64,000 bases of DNA from Larix kaempferi (taxonomy: Eukaryota > Streptophyta > Pinopsida > Pinales > Pinaceae). The stretch covers positions 27,566,501-27,630,500 of the forward strand of contig BSBM01000299.1 in NCBI GenBank assembly GCA_027924585.1. Direction: 5' to 3'. Shown here one piece after another: positions 12,681-23,865 of the stretch; position 1 is the first letter of the stretch; every line of letters starts with the position of its first letter. The translations under genes and the position numbers were made by a program. The notes under the pieces are model-generated. The model ran no database searches, had not been told where the DNA came from, and worked only from the letters and a program-made list of their open reading frames with translations.

Positions 12681-13424
12681 AGTCAACAATATTCACACAG
12701 TACAAGCAGAGCCCACAGTTGGAGATGTAGCAATGGAGATGCCCAGAATTTATGCAGCATTGGAAAATCATCAACCACACCACCAAACATCGATGGTGGA
12801 ATTGAAGGTATGCTACAAACCAAGTCTATTTCCATTTTAATAGATCTGGGTGCAAATCTGAGTTATATTTGACCCAGATTAGTGAGAAATTGCAAGTTAA
12901 AGATAGAAAAATTTAACAATCCTTGGTTGGTTCAGCTTGCAACTGGTACAAAAAGAAAAGTTACAGATTTTGTCAAAGATTGTGAAGTATCTCTATGTCA
13001 GCTGAAAACGCAAGTTAATTTAAATGTTTTACCATTAGGATCTTATGATTTGTTGATTGGCATGGATTGGCTTGAACAACATAGAGTTTTACTAAATTGT
13101 TATGAAAATTCCTTTGTTTGTTTAAATAATGAAGGAAATATTGAAACTGTAAAAGGCATCTCTAGGAAGAATTATGTAAGACAAATTTTTGCATTACAAG
13201 TAAAAAGAGCTGCAAGAAAAGGTTGGAAATTATTTACTGTAAATGTTGTTAATGATGAGTGTACATCTAAAGAAGTCAAGTTAAAACTAGAGGATATTCC
13301 CATCCTTAGGGACTTTTCTGACGTATTCCTGGAAGAAATTCCAGGGTTACCTCTGAAAAGGGAACTTGATTTCACCATTGAGTTAGTACCTGGTGCGGGT
13401 ACCCAACTCGAAGGCCCCCTATAG
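12681..13424 (+). pseudogene. pol: G3 aspartic protease region, broken
   Basis: The frame leaving the knuckle contains EPTVGDVAMEMPRIYAALE, then shifts near 12835. The protease core reads LIDLGA, where DSGA or DPGA is expected; the catalytic Asp is kept. A TGA interrupts at about 12871. A clean 180-codon frame 12882-13424 follows with the motifs PWLVQLATGTKRKV and IGMDWLEQH. Near its end FSDVFLEEIPGLP is the usual lead-in to RT. A frameshift near 13398 separates it from RT. Retroviral-type proteases cut the gag-pol polyprotein. Confidence 0.85.
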
Positions 13425-14640
13425 GATGAATATTCTGGAGTTAAATGAGTCAAAATCTCAGCTGAAAGAATTAATAGACAAAAACTACATAAGGCCCAGT
13501 GTGTCTCCTTGGGGAGCACCAGTAATTTTTGTTAAAAAGAAAGACGGTACCATGCGACTGTGCATCGATTACCATGAGCTTAATAAAATGACAATTAAGA
13601 ACCGGTATCTCTTACCCCGCATAGATGATCTATTTTATCAAGTACGCGGAGCAGAGATATTCACTAAAATTGATTTAAGGTTGGGTTATCATCAAGTCTG
13701 GATAAAAGACGAGGACATATTCAAAACTACATTTAGAATGCATTATGGACACTATGAGTTCGTAGTTATGCCTTTTGGGCTAACCAGCGCACTCGCAGTG
13801 TTCATGTGCTTAATGAACAACGTTTTGCATAAATATTTGGATATGTTTGTAGTGGTATTCATTGATGCTATTCTGATTTACTCAAAAACCAAAGAAGAAC
13901 ATGACGAACATTTAAAAATCATTTTGCAAGTACTTAGAGAACATCAGCTTTACGCTAAGTTCAGTAAATGTGATTTTTATAGAGATAAAATTCAGTATTT
14001 GGGTCATATAATTTCTACAGATGGTATTTCTATTGATCCTGATAAAATAAAAGAAATTAATGAATGGCCTATCCCCAAAGACGTAACTGATGTACGGTCA
14101 TTCATGGGAATAACGGGTTATTATATAAATTTCATTGAAGGGTTCTCTAGAATTGCTAACCCCGTCACTTCTTTGCAGAAGAAAGGGAAGAAATTCGTAT
14201 GGGATCAAAAGTGTCAAGAAAGTTTTAATAAGTTAAAAGAATTATAACTACTGCACCCATCTTAAAAATTGCGGATCCCAATAAGGATTTCGTCATATGC
14301 ACGGATGTATGCAACGATGGACTTGGAGGGGTCTTAAGTCAGGAAGGTCATGCAATTGCTTTTGAGTCAAGGAAGTTAAAAATACATGAAAATAATTATG
14401 CAACTTATGACCTTGAGTTGGCAGTCGTGATACATGAATTAAAAATGTGGTGACATCACTTGATTGGAAGAAAATTCATTTTAATGACTGATAATAAAGG
14501 CTTAAAGTATTTATTGGATCAAACAAATCTTAACGCAAGGCAAGCTAGGTGGTTAGCTTCCCTTAGCGAGTATGATTTTGAGATTCATCACATTAACGGA
14601 AAGGAGAATAAGGTTGCTTATGCTTTGAGCAGAAATGCTA
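13393..14640 (+). pseudogene. pol: G3 reverse transcriptase and RNase H, broken
   Basis: RT runs in one frame from 13393 to 14247. Motifs in order are [53 protein letters not shown], then FIDAILIYS at 13858-13884. The second catalytic Asp of F/YxDD is Ala here, which should abolish polymerase activity. A frameshift near 14245 leads into RNase H (ICTDVCNDGLGGVL, RKLKIHENNYATYD), which is cut by TGA at 14451-14453 where the neighbouring motif expects Arg. It resumes in the frame from 14460 (TDNKGLKYLLDQ, SEYDFEIHHINGKEN). RT plus RNase H would copy element RNA into DNA. Confidence 0.92.
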
Positions 14641-16048
14641 GGTTGAGTTTTGTGGCAGCAATCAGTACTTTTAAGATTGATTTGGAAAATCAGATCAAAG
14701 AAGGAATTAAGCAAGACAAAAATTATCAAAAATTACATGATAAAGTGGCTGAAAATTCATCTGAAAATTTAATAACAGATTACTGTATTAATGAAAAAGT
14801 CTTCTTAACATATACAAATAGAATTTATGTACCTAATATTTCAAAGGTTAAGTTGCTGATTTTAGATGAAGTTCATAAGAGTCTTTATTCAGGACATCAT
14901 GGTTATCAGAAAATGATAACTATGTTAAGAAATGAGTATTTTTGGCCCAACATGAAGAATGAAGTTGCTAAATATATAGCTAGATGTTTTGAATGTCAGA
15001 CTATCAAAGTTGAACACCAACATCCAGCTAGACTATTGCAGCCTTTATCAATTCCAGAATGGAAATGGGAAATTATAAGCATTGATTTTATTACAGGTTT
15101 GCCTAAAAATCAAAAGCAGAATGACTCAAGCATGGTTGTTGTTGATAAACTTAGTAAAGCTGCTCATTTTATACCTGTTAAAACTACTTTCAAGCCTTCT
15201 AACATTGCAGATGTTTTTATGAAGCAAAATTTTCATTTACACAGAATTCCAAAGGTAATTATTTCAGACAAGGACTCTAAGTTCACCAAAAAAATTTGGA
15301 CAACACTGTTTAAAGGATTAAATACTAAATTAAATTTCAGCACTTCTTTCCACCCACAAACTGATGGTCAAACAGAAAGGGTAAATCAAATTTTGGAAAA
15401 CATGCTAAGATTGTATGTTAAAGATCAACCATCTAAGTGGGAAGATATCTTACATTTAGCAGAATTTGCCTACAATAATAATTATCAAGCATCTGCTAAG
15501 TTAAGCCCATTTGAGATTTTGTATGGAAGAAAATGTTGTACTCTGATTTCTTGGGATAATCCTCCAGACAGATTAATGTTAGGACTAGATTTATTGAAAG
15601 AAATGGAGCCAACCGTGAAACAGGTTCAAAGTAACTTAAAGGTTGCCCAAGATTGGAAGAAAAGCTATGCTAATTTGAAACTCACTTAAAGAGAATTTCA
15701 GGTAGGAGACCATGTTTTTATAAAGGTAAAGCCCATGAAAAGTTCTTTGAATCTTGGGAGTTGTGCTAAACTAGCACCAAGGTATTGTGGACCATTCGAA
15801 ATCCTATCAAGGATTGGAGCTATTGCATATCAATTGGCATTGCCATATAATTTAAAAATCCACAATGTTCTTCACGTTTCTGTTTTAAATAAGTATGTGC
15901 ACGATTCTACTCATGTGTTGAATTGGAATGACATACAGGTGGAACCCGAAGGAGATTTTCAGGTGGAATCGGACTATATTCTCGACCGGAGGGAAATTAT
16001 GCTTCGGAATCATACCATAGGATAGGTAAAGGTGCAATGGAAGCACCT
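14641..16048 (+). pseudogene. pol: G3 integrase with GPF module, truncated by copia insertion
   Basis: The zinc-binding region is HKSLYSGHHGYQKM with CFECQ downstream. The catalytic core shows Asp in IDFITGLPK, Asp in ISDKDSKF, and Glu in the segment PQTDGQTERVNQ, so the D-D-E triad is visible. TAA at 15687-15689 interrupts the frame, which then continues in phase from 15690. The C-terminal GPF module (YCGPFEILSRIG) and HNVLHVSVLNKY follow. A further TAG lies at 16024-16026, after which a typical VKVQWKH reads up to the copia A1 LTR. Any chromodomain would have been beyond that point. Integrase joins element cDNA to host DNA. Confidence 0.9.
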
Positions 16049-16637
16049 TGTTGATGTATATGTAACTTCGGAATGTATTTCATATATATTTATTGTACCC
16101 TTATAAGAGATGTGTTATTCCTCTATAAGGAAGTGTCGTCATGTGTATTGACAAGTGTCGCAAGTGTGTGTACTTGCCGATGGGTTATTAGACCACCATG
16201 TGTGGGATCGGCCCTGAAATATATATTATATTGTGGATGTACCTAGCTAGACAAGTCAGCCCCATAGTGTAACTGGGCAAACAAGTTAAGTATAAATAGA
16301 GATTGGGAGATCTCTATTTGGATCACTTGAAAACTCATACTTCTCTCACTCAGAAAGTGGTGCACTAGTGAGGAGGATCATCTGCTACTAGGAGACTATC
16401 TCAGTGTATTTTGGTTGTACTTTGGTTGAGCCATTGCTCTCTCTATCTCTAAGGAAGTTGTGGGGTTTTTCACCTTAGGGTTTTCCCCACAGAAACTCTA
16501 TGTCTCTTGTCTCTCTTGCTTTTGATTCTTGTGATGCTTGACATGCTTGATATGATTGTTTTGCATTGATATACTATACATGTTATTCTCTCAGTAAAGA
16601 TCCTAGAGTATTGTGAATTAATGCTCCAAATTTAACA
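16049..16637 (+). repeat. 5' LTR of copia A1 (589 bp)
   Basis: It begins TGTTGATGTATATG and ends TTTAACA immediately before the primer-binding site. It matches A2's LTR (20674-21269, opposite strand) and A3's LTR (62937-63636). One copy of the motif GGGTTATTAGACCACC...GGATCGGCC lies at 16182-16213, upstream of the TATA box. Confidence 0.93.
16291..16299 (+). promoter_or_regulatory. TATA box of A1 LTR
   Basis: TATAAATAG lies in the middle of the LTR at the same position as in A2 and A3 and is followed by AGAT-rich sequence. This is the expected place for the element's RNA polymerase II promoter. Confidence 0.75.
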
Positions 16638-16649
16638 TGGTATCAGAGC
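16638..16649 (+). other. Primer-binding site of A1
   Basis: An exact TGGTATCAGAGC directly follows the LTR end with no spacer, in contrast to the two-base spacer of the gypsy elements here. Confidence 0.95.
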
Positions 16650-17210
16650 TTGCCTGAGAAGAAGACATTGTGCAGTGACAGAAACTAGGGTTTCTTGTTT
16701 ATTGGGTTTCTCTCCATGGATTTTGGAAAAGCAGTATAGTAGATTGACTCTACTCATCAAGGAGAATCTATCTGTCCAATCAGAATTCAATTCTAAGCAT
16801 TTTCAGATTTGGCCCTAAACATTAGCGTTTCCACAAACATAGGAATTTATGAAATATGAAGACATAGCTGGAAGCTCCTTGAAAAAATCGAAGTTTAGAG
16901 CTTTGGATTGAGATTTTTGGCTGGGTAGATCTTCAGGAAACTCAAACCCTAATTTAGGGCTCTCCTTAGTGAACCCAAGAGGAAAAAAAGGTAAATCTGA
17001 AGGGTAAAACTTTGCCGATATCAAATTCTGAATATACCAAGATGATCAGCTCATCAAGGCGCATCTTTCTATCCTTTCAGAAAGTTGAAATTCACATTTT
17101 CAATTTTTAGGGTTTTTTCGACAAACCCTAATCGAGGACCAGATCCAGTTTCAACATTTCAAGTGGTAAGACCTAAATCTTTTCTATTTCCATTTGAAGT
17201 AGTCTTTAAG

Positions 17211-19770
17211 ATGTCTCACCACACCAAGCTTGAGGATAAGCTTGAAGGGGCTGATAACTTTCAAGCTTGGAAGTATAGGATTAGGTTAATCCTAGAAGAG
17301 AATGAGTTGGACTCATACATTAAAGAAGACATCCCTATCCGAGAGGATGAAGAGGCTAAGGTATTGCATAAGAAGAACTTGGTCAAGGCAAAGAGAATCA
17401 TTGTTGATTCCATCAAAGACCATCTCATACCCCATGTGTCTTCTGTAAAGACACCCAAGGCTATGTTTGACTCTTTGACCAAGCTATTTGAAGGGAAGAA
17501 CATAAATCGGAAGATGACCCTACGGAATCAATTGAAAGGGGTCAAGATGTTGAATGGAGAAACCATTCAATCTTACTTCTCCAAGGTCTCGCAAATCAAG
17601 GAACAAATTGAAGCTGTGGATGAAGTAGTGGATAATGGTGAATTTGTTACGACCACTCTGAATGGCCTTCCTAGGTCATGGGACTCCTTTATTCAAGGAA
17701 TCTGTGCAAGAAAGAAATTGATCTCTTTTAGTAAACTGTGGGAGGAATGCTCTCAAGAAGATGCTATGCTTGTAGCGCGTCAAGAAAAGATGGGAGGTGA
17801 AGATCAAGCTCTCGCAGCCCACACCAAAAGAAGCAAGCCCAAGAAGGAGCACTCTCACCACAAAAGATCCTATCTCAACCGACAAAAGAATAAGAAGGAT
17901 ATGAGATGTTCACATGCAATGAGAAGAGTCACTTTGCTTCAGAATGTCCCAAGAACAAAAGGGATAACATCAACTCCAGCAAGAAGAAGAAGGGCAACAA
18001 AAGAAAGTTCCATGCTCATGTTGCCAAAAATAATGAACCTCCAAAGAAAAAGTCTAGGGCAGAAAGTGATGATAGTGATCATGACTCATCAAGTGAAGAA
18101 GAGTATGTTCTAATCTCTCCTCTCACAGGTACTATCTTCCATGGTTGTAATGATTGGTTAATTGACAGTGGGGCTTCCAAACACATAACTAGGTTTAAGA
18201 AATATTTTGTGAACCTATCTGAACATGAATCAGCTCATAATGTGACACTTAGGGATGATTATCAATATCCAATCAAAGGAAGTGGTGAAGCCTCCCTCAA
18301 CCTAGATTCTGGAAAATCTTTGAAGATGAAAGAAGTCCTTTATGTACCTGGTCTCAAGAAGAACTTACTCTCCATCTCTGCATTGGATGCAAAAGGTATG
18401 AGGGTTGCATTTGTGGATGGCCAAGTCCTAATGTGGCCAAAGGGAAAGACCATAGATGATGCAGTAGTGATTGGAGAGCAAGAGGGAGGTTTGTATAAAT
18501 TGAAAGGACAACCTGAACATGCCATGGTGCATGAATCCATGGAGCCAAGTGAACTTTGGCATAGAAGACTTGCTCCTATGCACTATAGGGCACTTCCAAT
18601 TGCAAGCAAGGCTATAGAGGGTCTTCCTGAAATCAAGACCAAACGTGAAGGTGTTTGCAAAGGATGTGCAAAAGGTAAGAACATTAAGAAGGCTTTCCCA
18701 AGCAGTGAAAGAAAGGAAAAAGGTATCCTAGAAATCATCCACTCAGATGTATGTGGTCCTATGTCATCCAGTTCTCTGAGTGGGTATGTTTACTATGTCT
18801 CATTTATTGATGACTTCTCCAGGAAGACTTGGGTATACTTCTTAAAGAACAAAGATGAGGTGTTTGATAAGTTCAAGGAATTCAAAACCTTGATGGAGAA
18901 TCAAACTGACAAGAAGATCAAAACATTCAGATCCGACAATGGTGGAGAATTCACCTCACCCGAATTCAAGAAACTTTGCAGTGATTCAGGGATTAAGAGG
19001 GAGTTGACTTCTCCTTATAATCCTCAACATAATGGATTTGCATAAAGGAAGAACATAACAATCATGGAAGCAGCAAGGGAAATGCTGCATGACCACGATC
19101 TACCTATGCATCTATGGGTAGAAGCAGCTAGAACAGCTGTATATGTGCATAACAGAACACCCCACAAGATATTGGACAACAAGACACCAGAAGAGGTCTT
19201 TTCTGGTAAGAAACCTAAAGTCATCCATCTCAGAATATTTGGTTGTCTAGTATACACTCATGTCTTAAAGGAAAAGAGGACCAAACTAGATCCTTCAGGA
19301 AAGAAGGGTATCTTTGTGGGTTACAGTGAAAGATCGAAGGCTTACAAAATATACTTTCCAAGTTTCAAGAAGATTGATGTAAGCAGGGATGTAACATTTG
19401 ATGAAAACTCAGCATTCATCAAATCAAGGAAGGCACCTATCGAAGTTTATGAAGAACCTAAGGAAACTAGATTTCAAGACACTACCATGACTAAAGTAAT
19501 TCCAGAAGTTGTTCGTGATTTTGAAGATCTGCAAGAACCTGTAGATCCACCCCATGAGGATAAATCTCACAATAGGAAACCTCCATGGGCTAGAGAGCTC
19601 ATTCAATTTGTAGAAAGATTTGGCATTCCAAAAGAAGAACACAAAGCAAAGAAGAGAACTAGATCACATACCAGCTATGTTGCTTTACTCTGTGACATTA
19701 TGAACAAAGAACCTTCCAGTTATGAAGAAGCAGCGGTAAAGAAAGAATGGAAGGATGCCATGGTTGAGGA
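17211..19770 (+). pseudogene. gag-pol: A1 gag, protease and integrase, broken
   Basis: The best start is ATG 17211 (MSHHTKLEDKLEGADNF), which matches copia C's start at 30533; an upstream in-frame ATG at 17085 has no counterpart there. The gag domain includes ENFLDS-like and KAKRIIVDSIKDHLIP segments. A one-base loss near 17908 shifts the frame inside the zinc knuckle CFTCNEKSHFASEC. The next frame carries protease WLIDSGASKH (about 18155), the GAG-pre-integrase motif ELWHRRLA, and the integrase core with Asp in IHSDVCGP, Asp in FRSDNGGEF, and the conserved GVAER-like site. That site ends in TAA at 19043-19045, replacing the catalytic Glu codon. The frame continues in phase to about 19770, where another one-base loss precedes RT. 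Confidence 0.92.
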
Positions 19771-20673
19771 TACCAATCAATAATGAAGAATGATGTTTGG
19801 GATGTTGTCCCAAGACCTAAAGAGAACTTTGTTGTGACTTCCAAATGGATCTACAAAATCAAGCATGTTGTATATGGAAGTGTAGAGAAATACAAGGCAA
19901 GATTCGTAGCCCATGGCTTCTCTCAAAAAGAGGGAATAGATTATGAAGAAACTTTCGCACCTGTATCTAGATATACTTCCATTAGAACAGTACCTTCCTT
20001 GGTTGCAGCAATGAAATGGAAAGTACACCAGATGGATGTTAAGACTGCTTTCTTGAATGGTGTAGTTGAAGAGGAAGTATATGTGGAGCAGCCACTTGGT
20101 TTCGAAATACATGACAGGGAGTCATATATGTGCAAAACTTGGTAGGATAGACAGTTTCCTATCTAGTTTGGGCTTTAACAAGAGTAAAGCAGATTCCAAC
20201 CTTTACGACAAGGTTGAGGAAGGGAATCTTATGATTCTACTCCTGTATGTGGATGACTTATTTGTAACAGGAGATGACAGATTGATTGCAGATACTAAGA
20301 GGAAGCTTGCTGCCAAGTTTGATATGAAAGATTTGGGAATGATGCATTATTTCCTAGGTATGGAGGTGTGGCAAAGTGCAGGTGGGATCTTCCTTGGTCA
20401 AGAGAAGTACATAGTAGATATCTTGAAGAGATTCGGGATGATGGATTGCAAGGCCATGGCCACACCTATGGCATCGAATCTGAAGCTTCTTTGTGATACT
20501 TCATCTGAGATGATTGATGTCTCTATGTATCGTCAGATGATTGGGTCCTTGATGTACCTGACAAACATGAGACCAGATATTTGCTTTGCGGTGAAGACAT
20601 TGAGCCAGTTCCTAACCGATCCGAGGAGTGTTCACCTGGTTGCTGTAAACCATATTTTGAGGTACCTGAAGGG
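19771..20673 (+). pseudogene. pol: A1 reverse transcriptase, internally deleted and truncated
   Basis: The first frame (19783-20145) shows [31 protein letters not shown] and [10 protein letters not shown]. Around 20139 the sequence jumps from a Cys-Lys codon pair straight to the GRIDSF segment, so about 15 residues, including the copia hallmark LYGLKQAPR, are missing. The second frame, to 20673, has LLYVDDLFVTGDD with the catalytic Asp pair intact, then LGMEVWQS and PDICFAVKTLSQF. It ends at HILRYLKG, where the A2 LTR begins. RNase H is therefore absent. Confidence 0.92.
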
Positions 20674-21269
20674 TGTTAAATTTTTAGAATTTACTTCAAT
20701 CTGATCTAGGATCTAGGATCTTAACTGAGAGAACAACATGTACAGCATATCTACAGCATATCAATCATGGATACAATAATGCAAGCACACAAGAGACACA
20801 AAGATTTACTTGGGGAAAACCATAAAGGTGAAAAAAACCCCAATAACTTCCTCAGAGATAGTTAGAGCAATGATACAACCAACCATCAGAGATAGACACA
20901 ACCTAGCAGCAGATCCTCCTCCTCCATAAGTGCGCCACTCCTCCTTGAGTGCATGAGTGAGAAGTGAGTTACTTTTTCGAGTGAGTAAAATAGAGATCTC
21001 CTATCTCTATTTATACTCACCGTTTTGCCCAGTGACCTAATGGGGCCGACTTGTCTACTTAGATACATCCACATTATATTATATATAAATCAGGGCCAAC
21101 CCCACATGGTGGTCTAATAACCCATCGGCAAGTACACACACTTGCGACACTTGTCAATCCACATGACGACACTTCCTTATAGAGGAATAACACATCTCTT
21201 ATAAGGGTACAATAAATATATATATAATACACAGATGAAATACATTCCGAAGTTACATATACATCAACA
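20674..21269 (-). repeat. 3' LTR of copia A2 (596 bp)
   Basis: The plus strand reads TGTTAAATTT to ATACATCAACA, the reverse complement of the A1 LTR layout. It contains the complement of the TATA box at 21007-21015 and one copy of the GGGTTATTAGACC motif at 21093-21123. Confidence 0.92.
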
Positions 21270-21278
21270 CTCCCTCTT
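21270..21278 (-). other. Polypurine tract of A2
   Basis: The complement of CTCCCTCTT reads AAGAGGGAG immediately before the LTR start TGTTGATG. It is the expected plus-strand primer for DNA synthesis. Confidence 0.85.
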
Positions 21279-21479
21279 AACTAGGAAGGTATTTCTCGAC
21301 ACAGATATGCTAGACAAGTCTTCTTCTCTGGATCATCGTCATCGATGCATCGTCATCATCATCATCGCTGCTGATACTATCTCAACCAATCTCTGACTCT
21401 ACTCGTCATAGGAAGTTCTACAGAGCCAATCCTTTTTCATACTAGATGTAGGCCTGCCATCTGCAGGTCTTCATCATCA

Positions 21480-22010
21480 CTGGCCATACTGTGGAATCCT
21501 CAGGACATATTACGTGCGTCACAAAACCTGGCTGCAGCATCCCAGGCTATTACAAGCACACAGCTCTACCTGTAGGATCTCCCAGGATCACATTACATGT
21601 GACCCATCACAAAACCTGGCTGAAGCATCCCAGGCTGTTACGAGCACTCAGCTCTACCTATCGGATCTCCCACGAGCACATTACATGTGGTCATGGCAAA
21701 ACCTGGCTGAAGCATCTGACGCCTTTTTCATCCTATCTAGATCTCCCAGGAGAAAATTACATGCCATAGGAAAAAACCTTGCAAGAGCATCTGCCAGATA
21801 TATCAGGGCACCGAATTACATGCCATAGGCAAAACCTCGAAAGACTATCTGCAGATCTCCTAGGGAACAAATTACATGTCCTTCCAAGCAAAATCTCGCA
21901 AGAGCATTTGCCAGATGTCCCAGGGCACCGAATTACATGCCATAGGAAAAACCTTGAAAGACCATCTGCAAATCTCCCATGGAACAAATTACATGCTTTC
22001 CTGCACAACC
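21480..22010 (-). repeat. Tandem repeats between A2 pol and 3' LTR, block 1
   Basis: About three units of 95-110 bases share CAAAACCTGGCTG-AGCATC and CAGCTCTACCT, from 21510 to 21720. They pass into 70-80-base units sharing AATTACATGCCATAGG-AAAACCT and AGAGCAT-TGCCAGAT, from 21740 to 22010. It is non-coding on the element strand and lies after the RNase H stop codon. Confidence 0.8.
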
Positions 22011-22129
22011 TGATCCACGGACATAGAGTATCATCTGATACTCATCAAACATCATCTTGATGTACACATGATCATCCTGATCATCATCACTGCAACATCC
22101 TGCTGCATGTCATCTAGAGAAGCTCATCA

Positions 22130-22450
22130 TCCACGATCATCCTGATCATACAATGCATCCATCTGATGCACACCAAGTATCCACCTGATACATACATAGA
22201 TACATGATCCACACAATGTATCCATCAGCATACATGATCTACCTGATCATACAAAGTTACATGATCCACACAATGTATCTATCAGCATCCATGATTTATC
22301 TGATCATACAATGATACATGATCCACACAATGTATCCAGCAACATACATGATCTACCTGATTATACAAAGATACATAATCCACACAATGTATCCATAATC
22401 CAACATGATGCGTACATACATATAAATGATCCAACTGATCATATCTAAGC
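22130..22450 (-). repeat. Tandem repeats between A2 pol and 3' LTR, block 2
   Basis: Units of about 55-60 bases share GATACATGATCCACACAATG and TATCCATCAGCATACATGAT-TACCTGATCATAC, with at least four diverged copies. The neighbouring 22030-22130 is rich in ATGATCATCCTGAT. Confidence 0.78.
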
Positions 22451-22557
22451 AGAAACCATAACATCATCCTGATGCTCATCATCTAGCGCTTACATCCATG
22501 GCCATGTGAAGGATCCTCCTTCCAACATGCTTGGAATGGCTTCATCAAATGTGTCCA

Positions 22558-23406
22558 TCACTTCTTCCTCGAAGTGTCGTCAATCTGAAGAACGCCAAGC
22601 CTCTCTCTGAAGTACTCAAACTTCACCCTGGCTAGTGGCTTCGTCAGCACATCTGCAATCTGCTTGTCCGTCGCAATATACAGGAGCTTCACAGCTCCTC
22701 TCTGCACCATATCCCTGATATAGTGATATTTGATCTCTATGTGTTTCGACCTGTCATGAAACACTGGGTTCTTGGACAGCTTCACACAACTCTGGTTATC
22801 ACAGAAGATACCAATAGCATCCAACGGGAGATCAAATAACTCAGACAATAGCTTCCGTAGCCATACTGCCTCACAACTAGCTGAATAGGCTGCAACATAC
22901 TCTGCCTCAGTTGTACTCAGTGCTACGCAGGACTGCTTCCTGCTAAACCAAGAGATCACACTTAATCCCATACTGAAGCAGCACCCAGATGTGCTCTTCC
23001 TATCTGCAGCACTGCTAGCCCAATCTGAATCAACATAACCCTGCAGGTTAAAATTTTGATTCGCTTCATACTTGAGCCCATAATCCACTGTACCCTTTAG
23101 GTACCTTAGAACATGCTTTACAGCAACCAAGTGAACACTCCTCGGATCCGTCAGGAACTGACTTAATGTGTTCATAGCAAAGCAAATATCTGGTCTCATG
23201 TTCATTAGGTACATCAAGGACCCAATCATCTGATGATACAAAGAGACATCAACCGGCTCAGATGAAGCATCACATAGAAGCTTCAGATTCGATGTCGTAG
23301 GTGTGGCCATATCCTTGCAGTCCATCATCCCGAACCTCTTCAGGATCTCTACTACATACTTCCCTTGTCCAAGGAAGATTCCATCTGCACTCTGCCACAC
23401 CTCCAT
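22558..23406 (-). pseudogene. pol: A2 RT C-terminus and RNase H, long open frame
   Basis: A 282-codon open stretch begins in RT at MEVWQSADGIF. It continues through PDICFAMNTLSQFLTD and HVLRYLKGTVDYG into RNase H: GYVDSDWASSAADRKST, ALSTTEAEYVA, IFCDNQSCVKLS, HIEIKYHYIRDMV and DVLTKPLAR. It ends naturally at a stop (22558-22560), giving the true C-terminus for this family. It is the best-preserved coding stretch of family A here, but the upstream part is deleted and frameshifted. Confidence 0.9.
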
Positions 23407-23865
23407 GCCAGAAACAAATAGTGCATCATCCCCAAGTTCTTCATCTCGAACTTGGCAAAAATATTTCGCTGCATGTCGACAATCAATCTATCATCTCTTG
23501 TTACAAACAGGTCATTCACATACAACTATTCAAGAAAGCTGTCTTGAAATTCATCTATTGTATCTTCTATTTCATCACTTTCATATTTCTCTATGCTGTC
23601 ATCTGCAGCATGCTTGATCTTGATAGATCCATATGGAAGTCATAACAAACTTCCCTTCAGGTCTTGGGACTACATCCCAAACATCATTCTTCATGATCGA
23701 TGGATCATGGCATTCCATCCCAGATCTTGGGAACTTCAATATCTTCAATATCTTCAATAGATATCTTTGTTGCTGGAACAAATGTTGTAGTTCTTCTTTT
23801 GTAGGAGACGGCATATGATCTTTCCTACACAACAAGTTAAATTGCATGATTAGAAAACATCTCAT
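23407..23865 (-). pseudogene. pol: A2 RT N-terminal fragments
   Basis: Right to left: [17 protein letters not shown] near 23690, a short piece reading KTAFL near 23540, and a piece near the LYVNDLF equivalent at 23515. Conserved RT blocks between these are missing, including the LYGLKQAPR segment. The region is thus two or more deletions within RT. The palm motif here carries Asn where the first catalytic Asp is expected. Confidence 0.75.

Larger units (their letters stand above)
7011..16048 (+). mobile_element. Ty3/gypsy LTR retrotransposon G3, 3' end removed
   Basis: The order is a 4.29-kb LTR, primer-binding site, gag, protease, RT, RNase H, integrase with a GPF module, then an abrupt junction to the copia A1 LTR at 16049. 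Protein similarity to G1/G2 and the very long LTR fit the Tekay/Del-like chromoviruses, but no chromodomain can be seen because the copia insertion falls just before where it would be. There are several frameshifts and stops, so the copy is dead. A related long LTR lies at 53274-57441. Whether it is this element's own 3' LTR cannot be shown. Confidence 0.9.
16049..20673 (+). mobile_element. Ty1/copia element A1, 3' end removed
   Basis: A 589-bp 5' LTR, primer-binding site, leader, and gag-protease-integrase-RT in copia order lie on the plus strand. It is inserted near the end of G3 pol. It is itself cut after the RT motif HILRYLKG by the inverted LTR of A2 at 20674. RNase H and its own 3' LTR are not found in the window. 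Closely related to A2 and A3, and more distantly to copia C. Confidence 0.93.

Noticed and set aside
17085-17210. Upstream in-frame ATG for A1 gag
   Set aside because: The first 42 codons correspond to leader DNA; the start at 17211 matches copia C gag.
21491-22060. Several overlapping open frames in the A2 repeat block (both strands)
   Set aside because: They arise from the repeated units and share no motif with known proteins.
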